Assembly: GCA_029204225.1 (NCBI GenBank)
Contig: CM055102.1
Location: 26,576,922 to 26,640,921, forward strand
Direction of reading: 5' to 3'
Source: Diphasiastrum complanatum
Taxonomy: Eukaryota > Streptophyta > Lycopodiopsida > Lycopodiales > Lycopodiaceae
Length of the DNA stretch: 64,000 nucleotides
The translations under genes were made by a program, and so were the position numbers. This document shows positions 12,001-22,690 of this stretch, in pieces (the first letter of the stretch is position 1; each line of letters starts with the position of its first letter). Below the pieces are notes generated by a model, which saw only the letters and a program-made list of their open reading frames with translations, was not told where the DNA came from and made no database searches.

Positions 12001-15000
12001 AGAAGGAGATAATTGAGAAGTGGAAGGAAGGCTTCCTTTCGCCGAGCTCAAAATTCGACCTTTGAGTTTGGCGAACAAGTCGTCCACACTGGATTTGAAA
12101 TTGGCAAGAGCCAGTTTCAATTCATCCACCTCTGTTACCAAGTGGAAATACTGCTCCTTGGTAACCAAATCGTCGAGTTCTTTGGTGAATTATTCTTGTT
12201 CCTCCACCTCCATGGGTTCTTTCCCTTTATTGAACCTTAGAGATTCCGTTTCTAATTCATCAATGCCTCTTGTCGGGGATTGATCAGGTCCCTGAGAAGT
12301 GGTCATTTTCCGAAATAAAAAAAGAGTGTCTGATGTTCCTTCTTAAAAAAAAGTCAAAAAGACTAAGTAGAACTATACAAAGGAGGGAAAAAAAACTAAG
12401 CTCTTTCTGAGGACTGTACTTCCAAAGAGAGAATCAACAAAAACCCTCTCAGCTCTTCTATAGCTATTTATAGACCTGCTGTCCGGAAAAATCAGCAACC
12501 AGGGTACCAAAATGCTCTTATGGGTACTCTGGTTAGTAGAACAATCTGCCCAAAACTTTCTGGATTTCCAGCGATGAACCACCTAAAATATTGCTATCTG
12601 TCCAGCGCTGTCTCTGCTCTTGATTTTTCTCTAAAAACCAGATCTCAACGGAAGAATTGTATACTTCCAAACCAGCGATGGACCTGCACTCTCTTTTCCA
12701 ACCAGAATCCGCTCAGAATTCATACGGTGGCTCTCTGAAATCAGGGAGAGATTGCTAGCTCCACAGCGATGGATCTACTCCACCAATTCCTGAAAGTTGG
12801 AAGATGTCTCTGTACATTCTACTAACTTTCTCTCTTCTAAAACTAAGCTCCCAAAGATGGAGATGGCTCTGATAACAGTGTTAGAGGTCTCAACACCACA
12901 GTAGGGCAAACACTAACTGATCCACCCAACCTTGCCTACTCCTTGATATGGAGTACGCCTCTCCGAGCCCAGTGTGAGGACTGGTAGCATGCACTGACCT
13001 CCTGTGTTCTCTAGGGTTTGGCACTGGTTACATGCTCGTAACACATCCCAAGATCCTGCAACCTCTGGCATGCAAGGCTTTAACAGTGCCATGCATGTGC
13101 ATTGCCAATGCAAAGCTCATTACATACAAATTATGTTCTTATGCATTCATGCCATAGGTCTTTTCTTGCATGTAAGGCTCTTCTTATACATGAAGTGGAC
13201 ACTACCACCTTAGTGCCTTCATCATGCATCCTTAGCATGGGCTCAAATTGTTTGCGAGTGCCTGCAGTACAACTAGCTAAAAAGGAGCGACTCTTTCAGA
13301 CTAGATTCATTTTGCAATAATGCTCCCCCTTGTAAGGAAGCTCATCCTAACTGCCAAGAGGAACAAAGCCTTTCTTTGGTTCTCAATTAGGGTTCTTGAT
13401 ATTGTCCACAAGTTCATGACATGGTGTCATAACATGTCCTCACAAAAAAACTAGCCTCATAATATGTCCTTACACAAGTTCTTGACATGTTCTTGCAAAA
13501 GTGACAAAAGCTTCATAACATGTTGACACGAGTTCATTAACATATTCTAACAAAAGCAACACAAGCCTTGAAACATGTGCATGAAGCCTCATACACATCC
13601 ATACACAACAAAAGCTAACAAGATTTTTCATTCATCAAAGTCGAATCCATAATGTCTACATACATGCATCGACATACATGATTTAATGAATCCTATGGAG
13701 TTATGGACTTCATTACGTTACTGTTACTCTTATGCATAAGCAGGCCCCTAGGCCCTTTTTATTCGTGTACTAGCCTTTGGCCCCATTTATTCATTTATTA
13801 GGTACTTGGCCATATGATATTGGAGTGGGGGCCCTCTTGTGAGGGCGCACTATTATCCCTCCTTATCCATTTTGATTAGGTTCACTAACATTATCTTATC
13901 CTATGGAAGGCTCCATTTTAGGGCCTCCTTGTGGATATAAGTAGGACCTATTGTTATTCATTTCTTAGTTGATGATATTGATCTCTCTCTTTAGTCTCCT
14001 TAAGCATTCTCTTTCCCGCTTTCTAGGGTTAGTTCTTGTTTAATGTGCTGTTTTCTTAGCTTAGCTATTGATTTGCCATAAATCTGTTCGTAACTCTATT
14101 CCAGAGGGAGGATGGGAGAGTGTTTCGATGGACTTTATTACACACTTGCCTCGTATGCAACTTCAACATGATGTCATAATGGTTGTGGCTGATAGACTCA
14201 CAAAATGGCTCATTTCACACCAACACATAAAAAGATAGCTGCACTTGGGGTAGTTGATCTATTCATACAACATGTATTCAGACTTCATGGGTTACCATCA
14301 TCCTTAGTATCTAATAGAGATACATACTTTACGGGTCATTTTTGGACTGTCGTAATGGATAAGCTTGAGGTGCGGTTGAGAATGAGTAGTAATGATCACC
14401 TTGAAACAAATGGTCAAACAGAGAGAGTTAACCAAACCAACCAACCAACATACTGAAGGAAGGTCAACTTCAGAAGTTCTAAGATTGGACAAGGTTTTGT
14501 TGAGGTTCGAATCGACAAAGGTGCAAGCTCTAAAAGGGAGTTGCATGAGAAGTATAGATTATGAGTCTATATAGGTAAATCGATATTCAAGAAGATGCTT
14601 CATTGATTCACATTTCTTATCATGGTGGCAAATGATGAGTCCATTGTTACAAGGTGTGGCAAGCTGTGTGGTCATCATTCTACGTTGTATCGGTTTGGTT
14701 TCTATTCAAGTCATAGTAACTTGGTTTTGTTGTAGAAACGTTCTTGTCTATTTGAACTAGTATCACTTGAGATTTATGAGTAATCAAAGTGATTTTTTGT
14801 TGTGGTTGTCAAGTAATTCCGAGATACCATCCAAGTCATAGTTGATTGTTCATGTGGTGGTATCAAGTGAGATAAATTTTTCTAGAAAAATCTGTTTTGA
14901 GTTGGAGAAAAGTTGTTTCTTCAAGTTCTTGAATCTATCCAAGTTCATGTTCTGTCATGTGGTAGCTTTTGTTATAAGATTTGGAAGCTAAGGTTGTGCA

Positions 15001-18000
15001 AGATGAACGTACACCAGTTGGAAAGTTTGCATATGACAAAGTGTCAGGACAAAAATAGATGTCATGATGAGATGCTTTCTAAGTTGAAAAGTTGTTGGGA
15101 GCAAGTGACTCTGTGTGTGAGATAGAGGTAGGAGATTCCATGGCAAAGATAATATCAAGTACTTTGTGTGAGAAAGTATTTGAGGGGGAGTATTTGGTTG
15201 GGTTCATGGATGACATTCTATTTATATCATTGTTGGAGAGTGGTTGGAATGCAAACATGAAGTGTACATCCAAGGGGAGTAGTTTAGTAAAATCCATCAA
15301 GTCCATCACAGGTGGTAACTTATGAAAGTACCAGGAGAATTGAAGTGGATTCAATTCAAGGAATCGACACAAGTGGAGCCAACTACTTACGAAGTATAGG
15401 TTTCTAAAATGGGTGTTGATGCATGAGATTTGATGTTGACATTTATAGATCTATTTCCTACTTATGGTTGTCATCGTGGTGCTATGATAATCAAAGAGGA
15501 TTGCTTTTTCTTTATGAATGTTGGTGCAATCTTTTGTGGTAGCTTGGAAGATGTTCAAAGAGACCAAAGGAGTCAATCTTCAATCAAAGTTCTCAAGGTT
15601 AAGGCAAAGGTTATCATGTCTACATTATTTGATTCACGGGGAGTCAAAGTTCTTTGATTCAAAGGAAGTCAAGGAATCGGATGATATGTTGAACTCATGG
15701 TGGTCACACATATACACTAAAGGGACATGAAGACTAAAGCAAGACATTGGGAAGTCGTATGAAGCAAGTTCATATGAAAAGGATCGACACTCAAAGCAAT
15801 GCTACATCATTATACAAAGGAAGTTCTACATCAAGGAATGAAGACATTCAAATCAGAGTCGATCGTGGATTCTACATACGTGCTATGTATAGTTCTTGAG
15901 AATGTAAACATTAAGGGGGAATGTTAGAGTTAACGTTCACGATAGTACCCCTGATATTGTCATTTAGGATTAATTATGATTATTGGGCCATGCCTGCATG
16001 CTAGGGGCCCTTACCTATATTTAGTAAAAGTCTAGTTTAGACTATAGTTAGACAAGTTCCTTACCTATATTTAGTAAAAGTCTAGTTAGACAGACAAGTT
16101 CGAATTCTAGTGCTTGATTTGGAGCACAAGTTATTGCTATAGATAGGTATTAGTGCTTTACCATTTTTAGAGACATTAATTAGACAATTCCTTTTAGATT
16201 GCTTTTGCTTTTGGCATAGACCAAAGCCTATAAGTTTGTAGTGCGCCCTACCACATATGCAATGGGAGTTTCCATTACTTTGTGTTCTCTCTCATGTGTA
16301 TGACTATTGTCTAACAACAATAGGAATCTTGTCGTGGGTTACTTATATGAGAAAGTCGGTTTTCTAAGAGCTTCATCACCTAGCTTTGCTTCTAGTGCAG
16401 GTAACGGGTGTAATGAACCAGCGATTTTGATCCTTTCAACTTTATTAACTTGGCATTTTAAGCAATGTGTCACATAATGATACACATCCTTTTTCAGTTT
16501 AGGCAACCAAACGTTATGTAGGACCAACTCATAGGTCTTATCCACAACAAGATGACAAACACTAGAGCTATCATGACATAAACACAAAATCTTCTTACGC
16601 AACTCCTCACAAGCTAGCATGAGAAGTTTGCCATTTCTCTTTTACCCCTTCTGCTGACATTGTAACCCAAATATGTGTTTTCCCTCAACGTTGACAAAAC
16701 AGTTTTTAGGTGACTTACATGCAATGCATCACCACGTGTCACGACTGTAAACCAAAATGTCATCTACAAAATTAATCACAAATTTGCCCATTAACGGTCT
16801 GAGTACATCATTAAGACCGTTTATGGGCTGAAAGATGTACTCATTCTATATGGTGGTCTATTAATAGGAGAAGAACCAGAGATTAACTCAATTTTATGCT
16901 CCACATTTCCCTTAGGAGGCAAGACAAATGGAAGTTGAACACATCTGTAAATTCCGCCCTGATTTGTTGGTCTAGGTTCCTAGTTAGTTTGAATTGTTCT
17001 TGTCACATATCAATTCCGCATGTAGAAATCGACATATCAGACAAGAAACATATAAATACTTATTGTGAACCTTACGCAACTGTGTTGCTATGATTAAAGG
17101 GCCTGGGGGCACATCCCGCTCACCTTGCAAGGTATGGGTCCTACCATCGTATTGGAACTCATACACATGAGTGTCCCAAGCGATGTAGGGCATCCATGCC
17201 ACATGCCAACATATTCCAGATACCACATCAAAACGCGCCAAACACGTTATCTCAAAATCCAACACTTCCCATCAACCATTTCAACTGTGTACTGGTATGG
17301 GGATGGTTCTGTGCTCACATTCGACCTTTTAATTAGAGTTGAATTAAGAACCTTATGTGAGGACCCAGTATCAAATAGTACTAACACATTCCTACCACAC
17401 AGTTGTCCACTCATAACAATTAAAGAAGTATACGGGTACCGATACCAATGTTGCACAGCTTTTGAAAACTGTGGCATTGGAACTGTATCCACCTTCCAAA
17501 TCATCGATACTCTAGTAAGATGAAGAGTTCCCTGCAGTTCATCTTGCTCCATCTCCTCAATGTACATTGGTGCCTGAGCCTGCTCCACTTGCAAGCTATA
17601 CGTTGTCCGCATTGGATTCCATGGACATTGCTTCCACTGTGTTGACCCAAACAACCAAAGCATAGCTTCTCTCGCTTGGCACGCTCCTGAAACCATCGTA
17701 GGGTGTTGGCCAACCCCTTGGACATTGAGTGTCCCATACCATCCTTGCCCTTGGCAGTGCTAACCCCTTTTTCCTTCCAATCACCTGAACTTTGCCCTTG
17801 CACAAATCAACCTTTAAACCTTTTAAATTATTTCCTACCCCAAGGTTGAAATCCCCCTAGGCCACAATGGCTGGTTCACCGGCCCTCCTTCCATCTTCAT
17901 AATAAAGAGCCATCTATATAGCTCCTTGGAGGCTGTGAGTTTGCTCCTTCCTGACAAAAGGCCTAAGACTCTCACATAAAACCTCCACGAATTGGAATAC

Positions 18001-21000
18001 ATCGGCACCTCCTCCGATATCCGCATCAAGGCCTCTCTCTATATTTGTCTGCAAATTCTTGCACCGACATGTTGCCTTGCTTGAGATTGCTCCACATCTG
18101 CATAGCTATAATATTTTCATCAAGCAGCACCCAATTCTCGGTAAATACTTGCTTGAATGCTTCCCATGTCATAGGCACAAGATTATCTTTAACGACTTTG
18201 TGCCACCACCTTTGCGCACTCTCTTGTAAACAATAAGTAGCTTCAATGATCTTCTCATCGTCAAATAGCAACATAAACTTTTCTTGGGAGCATAAAAAAT
18301 TCTCACAATGCTGACTGAAAGAACTTTCATGCACCAGATGTCAGATTTTTACAACAAGATGGCAGATGCAGGTTGCTCACAGCAAGAGCAGGGCACATCC
18401 AACAAAGTATGTCAGAAAAATGTGGCTAGTAGGCAGCAGTTTCAGAGGAACATCTAAACAAACATAGATTATCCACCAAATGACCAAAAGCAGCAGTTCT
18501 TCCACTCATTTGTGGTCTCCCTCTATCAGCCTTTCTTTCTCTTTAGCTCTGATACCAAATGTCAGATTCTTTTGTACTTGAACTTCAAAACTTCATCACA
18601 TGGAATGGCTTTTTACAAAAACTCAACCAAATCTCCGATTGATACTGTCACTAAACATGTACAAAGCACGATTACTGTCCATAAACCTGTACAAAGCATG
18701 AGTTAATCCAAAACATACAAGCTGGCTGCTTGGTCTCCTCCCAACCATAGCTGAATAGAAAGCGATAGGAGTGCCTGACCATAGGCTCACATATCCACCC
18801 TCCTCAAGCACCCCTAAGCCCTGACCCTTTCTTGCGTCGACACATGGCAACCCATGGAAAGCCGACCCTTGCCACTTGGCAGCATCCTATCTCAAGGCAA
18901 GTTAGATAGGAGGGGACCATCACCGCACATGTCACTCACCAACGATGAGTGTCCGGTCAACTCTCTCCTAGTGGACAAATCATGGACTTGAGCACACCTT
19001 CGAGCAGAGAAAACGACGACTCAAAAATGTGTAGTTTGCAAAGACATTGTCCGAAGTGACATAAGAGAGGCGGGTCCAACTACAGAAGTCCCATCCTAAC
19101 TTGGTCATTGAAGAGAGCGATGACATTCTTGAGGAGAGAAGCAACATTAGAATCCAATCATGGATCTAACATGTCCCAACAAGAGCGGTAGCTCCAGAGG
19201 TGATAGGACCAACATTGACAATTGATGACTCCCCATTAGAGACATCCAAGGCCAATCATCACCAAGTGTGTTTCAGTCGCAATCCATGTACATACGTGCT
19301 GCGTGGGGAGTTTGGGAGAGCCGATGTACAAATGACTTTAGTTAACTCGTAATTTGGTGGGCAAAGACTAGGGGTAGCCAACATGTGATTGGTGTGGTCT
19401 TATAGCCATGTGTACAACAGATACGAGGGTGGCATAGCATTAGGACACTGTATTCATGGGTCATGAGGGGTAGGCTTGGTCGGCCAAGTGGACTGATCAC
19501 CCAAATGTGCTAAGTGACCTAAGACTAGAATAGCAGGCAATGTGCTTAAAGGCTTGCCTCAAGATGGGAGGAGATTGATTCTCCACACTAGCTAGCTTGG
19601 GGAGAGGAACTTAGAGTTATTGGAATGTAACAATACCTTCCTCTATTCTCATAATATATAGGAAATCCAAATTCCATCCAATTCGAATTGAACCATTTGA
19701 ATCGGACTAATTCGACCAATTCAAACCGATTTGATCGATCAACCTAGTTCAAATCAAAAAACGGTTTGAATTGTTTTTTTTTTTGGGGAAATTGCGTGAT
19801 GGTAAAATGTGAGATGTGTAGTGTTTTTGAACAAAAAGCCAATGGTAAATGCCAAGAAAAACAGCCCTAAAACAATTTTGTTGGTCGAAAACAAGCAAGG
19901 ATCTCCTCCCAACCATAGCAAGTGTGCCCTCGCTATTGCTAATCTGTACTTCTGCAAGTTTGACCGCCCTCCTCCATCGCAATAAGATATGCCACATTGC
20001 AAAGGAGTCGTTGCCTCTACTCCTGAACCATCCTCCGTTTCCAGCATGGCTTTAGCATCTTCCTTACAAAAGATCCGCCTACCCCTTCTCCTTCTATGCC
20101 TGTTGCAGTTCCTATCTCCCCATCAAACCCTATTCTGGCTAATAGTGAAACTATTGTAGCTATTCCCTTGACTCCAGACACTCCAGAAGCACCTGTTTCT
20201 TTCCCTCCATATGCCTTGGTCAAACTTTTTCGGGATGATCAACTCCGTCTATTTGAATAACTTAACAATCACAAAGAGCAACTGGCTTCTCATGATTCTC
20301 TGCTTCTAGTGGTGCAATTGCATCTTCAGAAGTTGGATACTTCCATTCAAGAACTCGAGAACAAAGTTGCAGTTATAAAAAGTGAAGCTTCTTCTCAAAT
20401 CGCTACTTCAGCTAAAATCCAGCATCTCGAAAATCAGGTGGACCAGCACCATACGGTTGTCAAGTCATGGGCAAATGTGCTTAAAGGTTCGTCTACAGTT
20501 ATCTCTCCACCTTCGCCTTCACCTTCGTTTATCTCAGCCACGTTCACTGAGAGCCGTCTACAAGAACATAAAGCTCTCAATGTTCGTGTTAGAGGTATTC
20601 CAAACTCTCAAAATGTTGGCGAAGAAGCTGAGAAGTTTTTGGAAGGAAATCTTCAACACCATAGCAAAGGTATGGAAATTGCCTGGCGACCTAAGAAGGA
20701 CCTCGATACTCTTGTCATCTGCTTCACACCAGTGTCTCACCGGCGTGAAGTTTTAGGGAAGAGATTCAAATTGCGGGATAGCAAAATCTACCTAGACGAA
20801 GATCTTACCTTCATTCAAGTTCAAGAACGTAAGAAGGCAAGACAAGAAGCTCTATCAACTGGCAAGCGGCTTATCTATCGTGATGGTATTATCAGACTTG
20901 TCGATCGAAAGCCTATAGTTAATGAGAAGAATTCTGAGATGTCTGAGATAGAGAAATGAAGAGATGTCCAATTGAACATGTAAATGGTCTACGCACCATA

Positions 21001-21137
21001 TAATCCTGGCTATATGAATCTCTTCTTGGTTAGTTTTGTCATTTTGCTTTGACGGCACTGATCCATCTTATGTCCAACTTTATTTGATGTACTTGTTCGT
21101 CTTATACGCCTTCTGGCATGGAAAAGATGTTAATAAA

Positions 21138-21217
<80 letters not shown>

Positions 21218-22638
21218 GCACTGGCCAGTCTTAAGGCTTGGCTTTGTTTCATGATATTTGAGCTCCTCTTCTATTTTTTAATACAGCGACATATATCAGA
21301 TTTATTTTTGTTGATCTAGTTTTACTTAGTATGTTTTCTTTTACAAAGACGTTTTTTTATACGCTCCCAGTGTATCACACACATTTGAGATGTACATATT
21401 TGGAATTTTGTACCCTTGGGTACCTACAAGACATTAATAAAGCTTTCTTTCTTTCTTTCTTTTGATAATAAAAACATGTATTATCAAAATTCATTAAGAG
21501 ACTCTAACTTGTCTACAATTTCGATATTGACAAACAAACATTGATGCAATTACTCTAAATAAAAGAAATGTACTATAAAATACAAAATATTTTTTTTTGA
21601 CCATATACTATTTTTTTCCATTTACCGTTCTACATAGTGCACACCACTTCCACTCATGAGTTGTGATGAATCATGGATGATGGAGCAACGATGCATTCAT
21701 TTACCCCTCAGTGTGAGTATGGCCATGCCTGCGTGCTATTATAAGGGGCCATTACTATTTTTAGTAAGTTGGGTTATAGGGGGTCATTACTATTTATAAT
21801 AAATTCGTTTTTTATTGCTTCTGCATGTAGGTGGGCTCACTACAACTAGATTAGGACTTGTTTTATTACTTAGAAATACATCTTGGGTCTTTACCCAATA
21901 TAGGTAGCAATTTAAGCAATTAGCTTTTCTTCTTTGGCTATTTGCTTTAGGTTTTTAGCTTTTCACATAAATTAGAGAAAGTATATAGGTAGGCTGGCGC
22001 CCCACCACAAAAATATTCTAGTGTGTTAGAGCTTTGCTCAATTCTATAATCTAAATTCTCTTTAATCTCTATGCTTAGTTTATGTGAGTGCTAGTAGGAC
22101 TACTAACTCCATGCCTGCATGTTATTATAGGGGGGCCATTACTATTTTTAGCAAATTGGGTTATAGGGATCATTACTATTTATAATAAATTTGTTCTTTA
22201 TTGCTTATGCATGTAGGTGGGCGCACTACTACTAGATTAGGACTTGTTTTATTACTTCGAAATACATCCTGGGTCTTTACCCGTAGCAATTTTAGCAATT
22301 AGCTAATGTTCTTTTGCTATTTGCTTTAGGCTTTTAGCCTTTCACATAGATTAGAGAAAGTATATAGGTAGGCTGGCGACCCACCACAAAAATATTCTAG
22401 TGTGTTAGAGCTTTGCTCAATTCTCTATGCTTGGTTTATGTGAGTGCTATTAGGACTAGTAACTCCATCTAGAATTTGTATGACAAATTCTGACAGTGCG
22501 CACCACTTCCACTCTTGAGTCTTAATGAATGATGATGATAGAGCAATGATGCATTACATCCATTTATTACACTACATAGTGCACACCACTCCCTACTCTT
22601 GGGTCTTGATGAATCATGGAGGATGGCGCATCGATGCA

Positions 22639-22690
<52 letters not shown>

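Larger units (their letters stand above)
2623..13043 (-). mobile_element. Gypsy chromovirus A, host of nested element B
   Basis: A Ty3/Gypsy element on the minus strand. Its 3' LTR starts at 2623 (TGTTAGAG), is interrupted by element B, and resumes at 8106-8175. The pyrimidine run at 8176-8188 is its polypurine tract. The 5' LTR is 12879-13043 (TGTTAG...GTAACA), next to a primer site at 12866-12877. Parts, from right to left: Gag (about 11300-12300), protease region (about 10900-11100), reverse transcriptase (about 10240-10760: [24 protein letters not shown]), RNase H and zinc-binding region (about 9350-10000), integrase (about 8600-9240: [25 protein letters not shown]) and a C-terminal chromodomain ([18 protein letters not shown], 8187-8381), which defines a chromovirus. 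It is broken, with several lesions. It must be older than B. Confidence 0.93.

Noticed and set aside
21036-21218. Open frame ending in a Leu-Ser repeat
   Set aside because: Translation of the (CT)n microsatellite.
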